Assembly (NCBI GenBank): GCA_938020505.1
Contig: CALIHR010000006.1
Coordinates: forward strand, 1-64,000
Direction: 5' to 3'
Source of the DNA: an uncultured Actinobaculum sp.
GTDB lineage: Bacteria; Actinomycetota; Actinomycetes; Actinomycetales; Actinomycetaceae
Length of the DNA stretch: 64,000 nt
Positions 10,001 to 18,526 of the stretch are shown here, one piece after another (the stretch's first letter is position 1; each line of letters begins with the position of its first letter). The position numbers and the translations under genes are program-made. The notes under the pieces are model-generated. The model saw nothing but the letters and a program-made list of their open reading frames with translations. It was not told the origin of the DNA and searched no databases.

Positions 10001-12243
10001 AGGCCATCGCCTCCCTCGTCGGAGACGGCGGCGTCGGGCAGGTCCTCGACGAAAGCGTCCTGGCCGAGGTCGACGCCGAATTGCAGCGGCTGGCGCCCGG
10101 CCGGCGGGTCAGGTGCGACGCCGAGGCCGTCGCCGACCTTCTCCGCAGGCTCGGGCCGTTGACCCTCGAAGAGGTCGCCGCCCGCAGCGTCGGCGCCTAC
10201 GGCGATGCGCCGTCCGCGCGAGAGGAAGGGGACAGCGCCGCGCGAGAGGATGAGGCACTCTCCTTGCAGGCCGACGTAGAGCGGCCTCGACAGGAAGGCG
10301 AAGGCCGTTTCCCGCGAGTCGGCGAAGGCTCTGCGCGGGACGGCCAAGAGGAGGCCGCGGCCCGCTCTCAACGGGAGGCGGTTCGCAGCCTGCTTGAAGA
10401 GCTCGCGCAATCGCGCAGGGTTGTGGCCGTGCGCCTGGGAGGGCGCGAATGCTGGGCGGGCGCCGAGGATGCGCCCGCGCTCAGGCTTGCCCTCGGCGCC
10501 GACGTCCCCGAATGGGCCGCCGAGCCGGGCGGCTCCCCGCGGATCTCGGCGGTTTCGCGCCCTCCGCTGGAGGACCTGCTCCTTCGCTGCGCGCGCACCC
10601 GAGCCCGCATCACAGCGGCGGGCGCGGCGGCAGAGTTCGGAATCGGACGCGCAACCGCCGCCGAAGCCCTCGAATCGCTTGCCGAAAGCGGCTCGCTCAT
10701 GCGAATAGACGACGCGCACTGGATGGAGGCCTCCGTTTTCGCGCGGGTGCGCAACAGGTCGCTCGCCCGGGCCCGCGCCGCGATCGAACCCGTCCGCCCC
10801 GCCGCCTTGCACAGGCTGGTCCTCGAACGCGCGGGGATCGACCGGCCCGGGCGGGGAATCGACGCCCTGGCGGAGGCGATTTCGCTGATGGAGGGCGTGT
10901 GGCTTCCGGCGTCGCTTTGGGAGTCCGTCGTCTTCCCCGCGCGCGTCGCCGATTACAGCCCGGGCATGCTCGACGAGCTCATTTTGTCCGGCGACGTCCT
11001 GTGGCAGGCGCGGTCGAGCGGAGAATCGGGGCGGGCAGACAGCGAAACGTCCCGAACGGGCAAAGAATCTGGGCGGTTGGCCAGCGATGCGTCCCGAACG
11101 GGCGGAGTGCCGGCCGGCGAGGTGGCCTTCTTCCCCACGGATTCGCCGCTGGCCCCGGTTGCGGGCGCGGCCGTTTCGGCCGGCGACGTCGGCTGGGAGG
11201 ATCTGTGGAAGCTCGCGCGCGACGGGGCCGCGACGGCCCTTTCTTTCGAACCGGTGCGCGCCTCCCTCCAGCCGCGCGCCGCCGCCCCGAAGAAACGGCG
11301 GGTGACGAGCCGGCGCTCGCGCCGTTACGCTGCTTTCGCCGCCGCCCGAGCCCTGAGCGCTGAAGCGCCGGGCATTGCCTCGGGCGGCCCGGCGCAGGGA
11401 AGGCAAGCGGACAACGCCCAGCTATGGCAACCCCCGCCGAGGAACGGCGGTGCGGCAGTGCCGGAGCGGCTGGAGGCCGCGATGCTGCAAACGGCGTGGC
11501 GCCGCCTGAGGCCGCCCCGGGTTTCCGCCGAGGAGGCCGCGGTGGCAACGGTCGAGTCGCTGCTCGACCGCTACGGCGTGGTCTCCCGAGACATCGCCCT
11601 TGCGGCGGGCGTCCCCGGCGGAATGGCGAGCCTGGCACCCGTTCTGCGGCGAATGGAAGACGCCGGCGCCGCCCTGCGGGGAACCTTCGTCCGCGGGCTC
11701 GGACCCGTCCAGTACGCCGAAAAGGAAACGCTCGACGCGCTGCGTTCGTTCGCGGAGCCCCCGGGCGACGCCGAGAGCCGCGCCGCGGGGGAGGGCGATC
11801 GCGAACCCGCGGCCGCGGTTCTCGATCTCAGGGACCCGGCCTGCCTCGTCGGGCGCGGCGCGCCCTGGCCCGACCCCGCGCTGCCTCAGCAGATCGGGGA
11901 GCGGCTCGTTGCGATCCCTTCCGGCAGCGCGCCCGGCCCTACGCGCAGGCCGGGGGCGGCGGTCGTCCTCGTCGACGGGGAGCCGGCCCTCTACGCGCCG
12001 GAGAACATGAAGGCGCTGGTCTGTTGCACGTCGCGGATCGGCGCGTTTCGTGCGGCGCTGCGGGCCTTGGCCGAATCCCTCAGGCGCGCGGCGTCCCGGG
12101 ACCCGGGCGTCGCCGCGAGGAAGCGGACGGTTGTCGAGTCGGTCAACGGCGTCTCGACGCTGGATCGCGCCATGGGCGACGCTCTGGCGGAGGCCGGCCT
12201 GGCCCGCGATCCCAGAGGGATGAGGTTCGTCGTCGGCCCGTGA
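7045..12243 (+). CDS. lhr: Lhr-type ATP-dependent DNA helicase
   Basis: A 1732-residue superfamily 2 helicase. It starts at GTG 7045, six bases after the preceding gene. Motif I APTGSGKT is at residues 51-58, the DEIH box at 265-268, motif III LSAT at 299-302, and motif VI QRIGRANHSVGGRPRG later in the second RecA domain. A long C-terminal Lhr region follows. Lhr proteins translocate 3'-5' on single-stranded DNA and unwind hybrids, with a role in repair. Low-complexity Gly/Glu/Ala inserts are unusual: residues about 115-225 split the first RecA domain, with more near 1055-1110 and 1325-1360. The last contains a 14-residue repeat (ESGRADSETSRTGK, then ESGRLASDASRTGG). Confidence 0.9.
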   Translation: MTSDFSSFAAFSGFSRASRSWFLSAFPSGPTSVQERAWAAIGRGENALVVAPTGSGKTLAAFFSAIDRLMRRSAEDREAKGVHVLYVSPLKALAADVERNLRRPLAGVERAARGLREFGEPGDRGESAEPARELGVAEVPGPVREPGEPGESAGESDGGAPGALASERTRANPGGAPAGKSDAGPASEPNAEGSKAAQVEGSRAAAAEQTGTTVGMRTGDTPAKERRRLRVNPPDILITTPESLYLMLTSEARKTLGAVSTVIVDEIHSLAGSKRGTHLALSLERLDGLLEKPAQRIGLSATVSPARTVADFLGGSRPVTIVEADSAANPDVAVSVPVADMAAIPPASVAGQMVVSMWPHIERAILDHVLQHRTTAVFVNSRGACERLTAHLNEEYANRFGGEAVIAKAHHGSVSKEQRLAVENELKSGSLRCVVATASLELGIDMGSIDLVLQVAPPPSTASGLQRIGRANHSVGGRPRGAIYPVERTHLVDAAVAAEGMRTGAIEETELVANALDVLAQQTVAAVSVEETSADRWFETVRRAAPYAALPRESFDSVLELLSGAYASADLADFSPRIVWDREAGVLRARPGAQRLAVSFSGTIPDRGMFPVVLPEGAEEAGRRRVGELDEEMVYESRVGDVVTLGTSSWQIREIANDRVVVDRVSGRSSRLPFWRGEGPGRPASAGAAKGAFLREAEASLEFASVPEAAGRPRPAPNPDSSAKVRSEPLVSASFLARLESAGLDENARESLVSLLLEQKAATGAIPSDETLVLERCRDENGSWRFILHSPMGRRVHEPWAMAIRERIRRVATIEPQVFANDDGIAFQLPATVGRPPGAELVVFDAEELRRLVTSRIGGTALFAARFRECAARALLTPSSRPGRRTPLWLQRLRAGQLLEASRRFRNFPVAVEAARECLQDVYDLPALAGLMERIEARSVRIVEAETASPSPFARPLLFGYTGAFLYQEDLPRAERRAHLLSLDPEAIASLVGDGGVGQVLDESVLAEVDAELQRLAPGRRVRCDAEAVADLLRRLGPLTLEEVAARSVGAYGDAPSAREEGDSAAREDEALSLQADVERPRQEGEGRFPRVGEGSARDGQEEAAARSQREAVRSLLEELAQSRRVVAVRLGGRECWAGAEDAPALRLALGADVPEWAAEPGGSPRISAVSRPPLEDLLLRCARTRARITAAGAAAEFGIGRATAAEALESLAESGSLMRIDDAHWMEASVFARVRNRSLARARAAIEPVRPAALHRLVLERAGIDRPGRGIDALAEAISLMEGVWLPASLWESVVFPARVADYSPGMLDELILSGDVLWQARSSGESGRADSETSRTGKESGRLASDASRTGGVPAGEVAFFPTDSPLAPVAGAAVSAGDVGWEDLWKLARDGAATALSFEPVRASLQPRAAAPKKRRVTSRRSRRYAAFAAARALSAEAPGIASGGPAQGRQADNAQLWQPPPRNGGAAVPERLEAAMLQTAWRRLRPPRVSAEEAAVATVESLLDRYGVVSRDIALAAGVPGGMASLAPVLRRMEDAGAALRGTFVRGLGPVQYAEKETLDALRSFAEPPGDAESRAAGEGDREPAAAVLDLRDPACLVGRGAPWPDPALPQQIGERLVAIPSGSAPGPTRRPGAAVVLVDGEPALYAPENMKALVCCTSRIGAFRAALRALAESLRRAASRDPGVAARKRTVVESVNGVSTLDRAMGDALAEAGLARDPRGMRFVVGP

Positions 12244-12332
12244 CGCTCGCCTCTTCGGCGTCCGGGGGCGGGGACCTCTGCCGCAGGAGAAAGGCACTCG
12301 GCCTAAGAAAACTCACATGAAGAGTTCGCAAG

Positions 12333-12363
12333 AAAAAGCCCGGCGAGAGACTCTCGCAGGGCT
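12333..12363 (-). terminator. intrinsic terminator of tRNA-Pro
   Basis: On the minus strand the stem AGCCC-GCGAGAG / CTCTCGC-GGGCT (12337-12363) is followed by TTTTT (12333-12337), nine bases after the tRNA 3' end. This is a standard rho-independent terminator. Confidence 0.8.
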
Positions 12364-12371
12364 TCGATCCG

Positions 12372-12445
<74 letters not shown>

Positions 12446-12702
12446 TCGCCGCTCATGCAATCCTGCGGCTCGCCTTCTTCCCGAGAAAGAGCCCTCCAAG
12501 AAAGAAACTTGCCTTCCCGAGACAAGAGAGTTGCAAGCTTTCTGAAGACGGCTCCCGCGAACTTTCCGCGAAGGAAGCCGAGGATCAGCCACATCATTGC
12601 TGCGACCAAACAAGAATACACAACGGCAGGCGGGGAGACAACCGCGCGGGGCCCGACGGCGATTCGCTTCAAGCTCAATGAAAGTCAATACCGAGAAACC
12701 CA

Positions 12703-12731
12703 TGACACGCGGGGCTCAAAGGTTATAGAAT
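12703..12731 (+). promoter_or_regulatory. candidate sigma-A promoter for garA
   Basis: TGACAC (12703-12708), a 17-base spacer and TAGAAT (12726-12731) lie 55 bases before the garA start, which has its own AAGGAGG ribosome site. The match is moderate. Confidence 0.4.
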
Positions 12732-12785
12732 TGTGATCTACGGTTACGGAGGCAAGCCGGATCTTTATCCAAGGAGGATTTCAGT

Positions 12786-13229
12786 ATGCCTGAACGGTTT
12801 GAGCCCAATGAGGCCGATCCCACCACGACCTCGGTTTTCAAGACCGTCGGCGGGGACTCGGACGTCAACATCGCCAGGCGCGCGTTGAAGCCGGAAGAGC
12901 AGGCGGCGATCGAGTCGCTGCCCAGGGGCTCCGCCTTGCTCATCGCACTGTCCGGACCGAATTCCGGGGCGCGCTTCCTGCTCAACGAGGACCGCACGAA
13001 CGCGGGACGTCACCAGAAGTCCGACATCTTCTTGGACGACGCCACGGTTTCGCGCAAGCACGCCCAGTTCATTCGCAGCGGCGACGAGTTCTCGGTTCGC
13101 GATTCGGGTTCGCTCAACGGAACCTACGTCAACCGCGAGCGGGTCGACGCCCAGATTCTTCACACCGGCGACGAGGTCCAGATCGGCAAGTTCCGCCTGA
13201 CCTTCTACGAGGCTCCGGCCACGGCATGA
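12786..13229 (+). CDS. garA: GarA/OdhI-type FHA-domain regulator
   Basis: A 147-residue cytoplasmic protein. In mycobacteria and corynebacteria the orthologue binds 2-oxoglutarate dehydrogenase and glutamate enzymes and is switched off when Ser/Thr kinases phosphorylate an N-terminal threonine pair. Here that region is DPTTTSVF with Thr13-15, matching the phosphorylated TT motif. The FHA domain spans about residues 50-140, with GRHQKSDIFLDDATVSRKH and the phosphothreonine-binding Arg, Ser and Asn positions (GSLNGTYVN). The start has AAGGAGG upstream. It overlaps ftsR by ATGA, the same order as Rv1827-Rv1828. Confidence 0.92.
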   Translation: MPERFEPNEADPTTTSVFKTVGGDSDVNIARRALKPEEQAAIESLPRGSALLIALSGPNSGARFLLNEDRTNAGRHQKSDIFLDDATVSRKHAQFIRSGDEFSVRDSGSLNGTYVNRERVDAQILHTGDEVQIGKFRLTFYEAPATA

Positions 13230-14017
13230 CGTCGCGCCAACGCATGACGGGCGCAGCGCGCAAGCCCGCGGCGGCCCCCGAGGCCGACGTCGTCGAAGCG
13301 CAGCCGGAGGGGCAGTGGCCCTTCGACGTTCCCCACGACCCCTATCTGAAGATAGGGGAGGTCCAGTCGATGCTGGCGGCCGAGTTTCCTCTGCTGACGC
13401 TGTCGAAGATCCGCCATTACGAGTCGATCGAGCTTGTCCGCCCCCACAGGACGGCTTCGAATCAGAGACTCTTCTCACCCGCGGACTGCGAGCGGCTGCG
13501 CTTCATCCTGCGCGAGCAGCGCGACCGGTATCTTCCGCTTGACCAGATCCGGGAGCTTCTCCGCCAGCTCGACGCCGGGCAACAGCCTGAGGGCACGCAT
13601 CCGGGGCGGCTTCGCCTCATCGACGACGTCGCCAAGCGCCCCCAGCCCGGCACGCGCCTGCGCTTGACCGAAGTCGCGGACCTCACCGGCGTCTCCGTCA
13701 CCGACGTCGAGGAGATGGTCGACGCCGGCATCCTCGCCGCCGACCCGCGGGGGCGCTTGACCGCGCAGGCCCCGGACATCGTTCGCTTCGCAACGATGCT
13801 GCTGGGCGCGGGCTTCACGCTGCGGCAGGTGCGCAGCGTCAGGACATCCGCACACGCCCACGCCGTCCTAGTGACGAACTCCATCGCAACCGAACGCGCC
13901 CGCAAATCCAGCGTCGCGCGAGAGAGGGCCATCGCCTCGGCGACGGAGAACGCGACCGTCATATCCCAGCTTTATCGCGCGCTCCTAACGGAAAACATCG
14001 AAGTCGAACTGCGTTAG
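13226..14017 (+). CDS. ftsR: MerR-family regulator FtsR
   Basis: A 263-residue regulator whose ATG overlaps the garA stop. After an acidic leader, residues about 40-110 form a MerR winged helix (KIGEVQSMLAAEFPLLTLSK, IRHYESIELV, RPHRTASNQRLFSPADCERL). A second helix-turn-helix-like block (RLTEVADLTGVSVTDVEEMV) follows near residue 150. It matches Rv1828 and corynebacterial FtsR, which activates ftsZ and cell division. No effector-binding Cys cluster is present, as in other members. The identification rests on sequence and on garA adjacency. Confidence 0.88.
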   Translation: MTSRQRMTGAARKPAAAPEADVVEAQPEGQWPFDVPHDPYLKIGEVQSMLAAEFPLLTLSKIRHYESIELVRPHRTASNQRLFSPADCERLRFILREQRDRYLPLDQIRELLRQLDAGQQPEGTHPGRLRLIDDVAKRPQPGTRLRLTEVADLTGVSVTDVEEMVDAGILAADPRGRLTAQAPDIVRFATMLLGAGFTLRQVRSVRTSAHAHAVLVTNSIATERARKSSVARERAIASATENATVISQLYRALLTENIEVELR

Positions 14018-14180
14018 GCAATAAAATCGAATTTTCAACCATCTGAGTGTCGCTAGGGGAGTTCTCACGGTTGATTCGAAGTTTAGACGCGCCGTACCAC
14101 CATTGAGAGCCGTTCCTGCTATATCGTTGCCTGTGTAGGCGGAGCACCCCCGTCTATTTCACGAAAGTATGGAGGAAACC

Positions 14181-14753
14181 ATGAGCGAAGCTCACGCGCA
14201 CGACGCAAGGATGCAACGTGCTCAGCAAATGCTCTTCGGCGATCCGCTCCCAGATCTGGACTACGAGACGGGCTATCGCGGCCCTATCGCATGCCGTGCG
14301 GCCGGCATCACGTACCGGCAGCTCGACTACTGGGATCGGACGGGCCTCATCTCGCCATCGATTCGCAATGCACACGGTTCAGGCAGCCAGCGCCTGTACT
14401 CTTTTCGCGACATTCTTGTGCTCAAGATCGTCAAGCGCCTCTTGGACACGGGCGTTTCGCTTCAGCAGATCCGGCTCGCAGTCGCGCAACTCGAGTCGCA
14501 CGGAGTTGAGGATTTGGCTCAGATCACCCTCATGTCCGACGGGGCTTCCGTCTATGAGTGCACGTCCGACGACGAGGTCATCGATCTCGTCAAGGGCGGC
14601 CAAGGGGTCTTCGGCATAGCCGTGGGCCGCGTGTGGCGGGAAGTCGAGGGCACGCTGGGCGAGCTTCCGACGGAGCGGGCCGAAGAGGCCGGCGCCGTCG
14701 TTGTGGAAGACGAGCTCGCCAAGCGTCGCGCGGCGAAAAGGCGCAAAGCTTAA
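14181..14753 (+). CDS. MerR-family regulator (Rv1830-like)
   Basis: A 190-residue protein. ATG 14181 follows GGAGGAAACC, so it is preferred over ATG 14169 inside the ribosome site. The MerR domain includes YRGPIACRAAGITYRQLDYW, RTGLISPS and GSGSQRLYSFRDILVLKIVK; a coiled dimerisation helix follows (LLDTGVSLQQIRLAVAQLE). The Lys/Arg-rich C-terminus ends KRRAAKRRKA. It corresponds to Rv1830, which in mycobacteria lies near garA-ftsR with a bifunctional nuclease gene (Rv1829) between. That nuclease is missing here: only 163 non-coding bases separate the regulators. Confidence 0.85.
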   Translation: MSEAHAHDARMQRAQQMLFGDPLPDLDYETGYRGPIACRAAGITYRQLDYWDRTGLISPSIRNAHGSGSQRLYSFRDILVLKIVKRLLDTGVSLQQIRLAVAQLESHGVEDLAQITLMSDGASVYECTSDDEVIDLVKGGQGVFGIAVGRVWREVEGTLGELPTERAEEAGAVVVEDELAKRRAAKRRKA

Positions 14754-14765
14754 AGTGGACAAACA

Positions 14766-14816
14766 GCCCCGCGAGGGGCGCCCGCGCTGGCTTTGCGGGC
14801 TCTCTTCGCGGGGGCG
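14766..14816 (+). terminator. nested hairpins after the MerR gene
   Basis: GCCCCGCGA near 14766 can pair with TTCGCGGGG near 14805-14814, enclosing a second stem CCCGC/GCGGG. It lies between convergent genes. No T-tract follows, so its activity is uncertain. Confidence 0.4.
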
Positions 14817-14869
14817 TTCCTCACACACCGGATGAGGGCTCTCACGCGCCTGCGGCCGAGCATCACGTA

Positions 14870-16816
14870 TCACTGCCCGGTGAGCTTGGACTCCCAGGCC
14901 GTGCGCACGGGATTCGCGTCGGCAAGAAGCATGTCGAAGCGATCGTAGGCGACGTCAATGACTTCCGAGAGCGCGAGAATCTGCTCTTGTTCGGCCGAAT
15001 GGCTCAGGCGGCGCGCACCGGACTCAATGAGCCGCTCGGCCGTGTCCAGAGGGCCGAGGTATGCCACGAGCGGCCATCCGAACCGCTCTGCGTAGGCCTT
15101 GGCCAAAGTGCTCAGCCGTTCCAGCTCTTCCGGGCCAGCCTCGCCGAGAGCCGTCGACCCGATGTCGCGCGAGACTTTCTGGGCTGCGGCGTCGTCCTCC
15201 TCGAGGAGGCTGGAGATGCTGGGGTAGTCGCGCAGGAGGGCGAGTTTGCGCTCCTGGCTGGCTGTGAGAATGGCCTTCTCGACGGCGTCGCGGAACTCTT
15301 CGGCGTCGGCGAAGGGGCGGCTCTCCCACGCCCTCTCCAGCGGCCACGTCTGCGTGTTGAAAAGCGGTGAGAAGGCCTCGACAAAACGTTCGCGGCCCAT
15401 GGCGTTGACCTCTTCGACGGTGAGCGCGCGCCCGTCGGACGCCGATACGACAGGCGCTCCGCCCCCGCGCCCGACGTGGAAGAACAAGACGTTGAGGGCG
15501 ATCGCGGCGATCGCCCCGGCGGTCATGCCCGAGGCGAAGAAGATCCGGGCCCACGAGGGCATGGACTCGGCGATGAACGGCTTGAAGGTCACGAGCATGG
15601 CCAGGCCGAGCGAGGTCGTCACGATCACGGCGTTGCGATTGTCCCGCATGTCCGCCTTGGCTATCGTCTGCATGCCGACCCAGGCCACGTTGGCGAACAT
15701 TGCCAGGGAGGCGCCTCCGAGCACGGGGGAGGGGATCATCGCCACGATCGCACCCGCCTTCGGCAAGAGCCCGAGGACCATCATGATCACGCCCGCGCCG
15801 GCCGCCACCCACCGCGATTTCACCCGCGTGATGCGCACAAGGCCGACGTTCTGGGCGAAACAGGTGTAGGGGAACGAATTCATGACGCCGCCGAGGAGCG
15901 TCGACAAGCCGTCGGCGCGGATGGCGGCCGAAATGTCGGCTTTTCGAATGCGCTTGCCGACGATCTCCCCGGTGGCGAAGACGTCGCCCGTCGTCTCGAC
16001 CATCGTCACGGCCATGACGATGACCATCGAAACGATCGCGCCCGCGGCGAAGGCCGGCGTCCCGAAGTAGAACGGCGTGGTCGCGGCGAAAGAGCCGGCG
16101 CTTTTGAAGGCGTCGATGTCCTTTGGGTCGAGGTGGCCCAGGATCGCGGCGACGGCCGTGCCTCCGACGAGGCCGATGAGCACCGCGATCGTTGCGAGAA
16201 ACCCCCGCAAAAATCGCTGGGCCAAGACGATGGCGGCCAGCGTCCCGAAGGCGTAGAGCAGCGACGTCGGCTGCAGGGGAACCACGCCCTTGGCGGAGGC
16301 AGCCGACGACGCCGCGGTGGCGTATCCGACGAAGTCGGAGGCCGAGACCGACAGCAGGGTCGTTCCCATGACGAGGAGGACCGTGCCCGTGACCACCGGC
16401 GGGAAGAATCGGATGAGGGCCGCGAAATAGGGCGCGGCGAAGAAAGTGAACAGGCCGGAGGCGATGACGGCGCCGTAGATCGTGGGAAGGGCCGAGTTCG
16501 GGTCCCCGCCGTGCGCCGACGCAACGCCGATCGCGATGATCGGGGCCACCGCGGTGGTGGTCACGCCCTGAATGATCGGCAGGCGCACGCCCACGAAACG
16601 CGTGATCCCCACGCTCTGGATGAGCGTCGCGACGCCGCAGGTGAGAAGGTCGGCGTTGATGAGGTGGATCGTGGTTTCCGCGTTCAGGTGGAGCCCGCCG
16701 GCGATGAGCAGCGGAACGATGACCGCGCCGGCGTAGAAGGCCAAAACGTGTTGAATGGAAAGAACGGCTAATGTGGGCGCGCTGGGCGCCCTGTCGACTG
16801 GATGGGCCACTTCCAC
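14870..16816 (-). CDS. NCS2 purine permease fused to an OHCU-decarboxylase-like domain
   Basis: A 648-residue protein. Residues about 1-450 are an NCS2 (UraA/PbuX-type) nucleobase transporter with many membrane segments; AFYAGAVIVPLLIAGGL, PIIQGVTTTAVAPI and MVETTGDVFATGE are family hallmarks, and a substrate of xanthine or urate type is likely. Residues about 465-648 resemble OHCU decarboxylase (UraD), which completes conversion of urate to allantoin. The C-terminal part EELERLSTLAKAYAERFGW aligns well. The catalytic HPDL motif instead reads YPSI (Tyr531) and the conserved SxxEQ region reads SRDIG, so catalysis is doubtful. The cytosolic domain may act as a sensor. No other uricase-pathway genes are nearby. 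Confidence 0.85.
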   Translation of the reverse strand: MEVAHPVDRAPSAPTLAVLSIQHVLAFYAGAVIVPLLIAGGLHLNAETTIHLINADLLTCGVATLIQSVGITRFVGVRLPIIQGVTTTAVAPIIAIGVASAHGGDPNSALPTIYGAVIASGLFTFFAAPYFAALIRFFPPVVTGTVLLVMGTTLLSVSASDFVGYATAASSAASAKGVVPLQPTSLLYAFGTLAAIVLAQRFLRGFLATIAVLIGLVGGTAVAAILGHLDPKDIDAFKSAGSFAATTPFYFGTPAFAAGAIVSMVIVMAVTMVETTGDVFATGEIVGKRIRKADISAAIRADGLSTLLGGVMNSFPYTCFAQNVGLVRITRVKSRWVAAGAGVIMMVLGLLPKAGAIVAMIPSPVLGGASLAMFANVAWVGMQTIAKADMRDNRNAVIVTTSLGLAMLVTFKPFIAESMPSWARIFFASGMTAGAIAAIALNVLFFHVGRGGGAPVVSASDGRALTVEEVNAMGRERFVEAFSPLFNTQTWPLERAWESRPFADAEEFRDAVEKAILTASQERKLALLRDYPSISSLLEEDDAAAQKVSRDIGSTALGEAGPEELERLSTLAKAYAERFGWPLVAYLGPLDTAERLIESGARRLSHSAEQEQILALSEVIDVAYDRFDMLLADANPVRTAWESKLTGQ

Positions 16817-16877
16817 ATATTCTCAGATAATCGAGGCCGTCCAAAGCCGACGTACCGCGAAAGAGGGTAGCCATAGG

Positions 16878-16957
16878 CCCCGCACGCACACGCGCGACGT
16901 TCGCCGAACGCCGTCCGCACCGCCTAAACACCAATAAGCGCCCCGCACGCACACGCG
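16878..16957. repeat. 18-base direct repeat pair
   Basis: The same 18 bases starting GCCCCGCACG occur at 16878-16895 and 16940-16957 in the gap between the permease and Hsp70 genes. The role is unknown. Confidence 0.6.
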
Positions 16958-16987
16958 ATGCGCAAGGCGTCCGAGGCCTGTGACTCT

Positions 16988-18490
16988 CTAGCGTGCGCCG
17001 AGCGAGCGCGCGACCTCGTATCCCGATTCGACGTCGCGGATCGAAACCTCGACGATCCCGTGCCGGTCCACCGTGTAACGCTCCTCGATGAGGGGGCCGT
17101 CGCCGGTTCGCTGCACTTCGACGTCGTCCACGTCCACCTCGCCGCTGCGCAACGCGGGGTCGAAGGGGAAGGCCAGCGTGCCGCACGGGACGACCTCGCC
17201 GCGCGGAACGCCGTCCGCGTCCGTCCGCGTGTATTCGACGAAGCGATACCAGCCGACGTTGTGCGCCGCCCGGTAGGTGCGAACGACCGTCACATCCTCA
17301 CTCGGGCTCACGCGCTGCTCGCTGCCGAGCAGGGGGTCGAAGGATATGACCGAGCCGCCCTCGCGGTCGCGGAAGACGCCGACGCCGCGCGCCAGCTTGT
17401 CCGTAAGCGTGTAGCCCGCCGACGGGTCGGCTGCGATGGCCAAGCCGATCGCGGTCGACCCCGCGGTGTAGGGGGAGCGGTGGACTCGCCTGCCGTACCT
17501 GGATCGCAGCGTCCGCCCGACGGCGGGAAGCTCCGACCCGCCGCCGACGACGTAGAGGCCGGCGACGTCGTCCGGGAGCTTTGGCGCGCCGCCCCCCTCC
17601 TGGGTCAAAAGCGGCTCCATCGTGGCGAGAGTGGACTCGATGAGCGGAGTGACCGAATCGTAGAATTCCTTGACCGGAATCGACGTGGGGGAGGAGGCAC
17701 CGGGAACGTCCACGGCGACGTATCGGGATTGCGGGTACAGGGACTCCTTGGCCTGACGGGCCGAGTCGAGAAGCTTCTGCCATTCGTCTGCGGCGAGTTC
17801 GCCGCGCCCGGACTTTTCGAGCGCCAAGGAGGCGAGGGCGACGTCGAAATCGTCTCCGCCGAAGTTGTTGTCGCCCCGCGAGCCGAGCACCTCGTGGCTC
17901 TTGTCGTCTGCGGCCACGAGGGAGGCGTCGAAGGTTCCGCCGCCAAGGTCGTAGACGAGGATGCGCGTGCGGCGCGAGTTGAGCGACTTCGTAAGCCTGT
18001 GCGTGTACTCGAAGCCTGCGGCCGACGGCTCGTTGATCATGGCCACGACGTCGATCCCCGCGCGCCTGAAGGCTTCGAGGGTGATGAGACGCTGAGCCGA
18101 ATGCGCGTGGGCGGGAATGCCGACGACGGCCTCGAGCCCGCCCCTGACGGGCTTGGCGGCGGAGCGGACGGATTTCGCGACGTGCGTGAGGAACCCGGAG
18201 ACGACGTCGATGAGCGGAATCGTGAGGCCGCCGAGTTCGACCTCGGCGTCTTGGTTGACGTCCGCGCGCGACAGCAGGCGCTTGAAGGAGCGCAGGTGCG
18301 GAGCGCCCTTGAGGGCCAGGCCCGCGGCCTCGAAACCGTAGACAGGACCGGAATCCGCCAGAGCGACGATCGACGGGATGTACTCACGGGCGTCCGAGTT
18401 CCGATCTGGGAACGCGAGAAGCGGATAGTTGCCGCGGTCGGCGACGGCGACGGTTGTACGCGTGGTTCCAAAGTCGATTCCGAGTCTCAT
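16988..18490 (-). CDS. Hsp70 (DnaK-like) family protein
   Basis: A 500-residue actin-fold ATPase of the Hsp70 superfamily. The phosphate-1 motif LGIDFGTTRTTVAVA opens the protein. PSAAGFEYTHRL and DLGGGTFDASL (phosphate-2) follow, then NNFGGDDFDVAL and GGGSELPAV (adenosine motif). It is shorter than DnaK (about 610). The C-terminal 130 residues are beta-rich but not a standard substrate-binding domain with lid, so it is probably a specialised chaperone. No grpE or dnaJ is adjacent. It is transcribed divergently from rbpA, with a shared 218-base control region. Confidence 0.85.
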   Translation of the reverse strand: MRLGIDFGTTRTTVAVADRGNYPLLAFPDRNSDAREYIPSIVALADSGPVYGFEAAGLALKGAPHLRSFKRLLSRADVNQDAEVELGGLTIPLIDVVSGFLTHVAKSVRSAAKPVRGGLEAVVGIPAHAHSAQRLITLEAFRRAGIDVVAMINEPSAAGFEYTHRLTKSLNSRRTRILVYDLGGGTFDASLVAADDKSHEVLGSRGDNNFGGDDFDVALASLALEKSGRGELAADEWQKLLDSARQAKESLYPQSRYVAVDVPGASSPTSIPVKEFYDSVTPLIESTLATMEPLLTQEGGGAPKLPDDVAGLYVVGGGSELPAVGRTLRSRYGRRVHRSPYTAGSTAIGLAIAADPSAGYTLTDKLARGVGVFRDREGGSVISFDPLLGSEQRVSPSEDVTVVRTYRAAHNVGWYRFVEYTRTDADGVPRGEVVPCGTLAFPFDPALRSGEVDVDDVEVQRTGDGPLIEERYTVDRHGIVEVSIRDVESGYEVARSLGAR

Positions 18491-18526
18491 GATGCCGAGA
18501 TTACTTCATCTTTCGGCGTCGATGGG

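Noticed and set aside
8986..11406. Long open frame antisense to lhr (about 800 residues)
   Set aside because: It is an opposite-strand frame of a high-GC gene; the plus-strand product has helicase motifs throughout and the antisense product has none.
15024..17186. Long open frame overlapping the permease gene in another minus frame
   Set aside because: It is rich in Arg/Gly/His with no domain, and the overlapping frame encodes a clear transporter.
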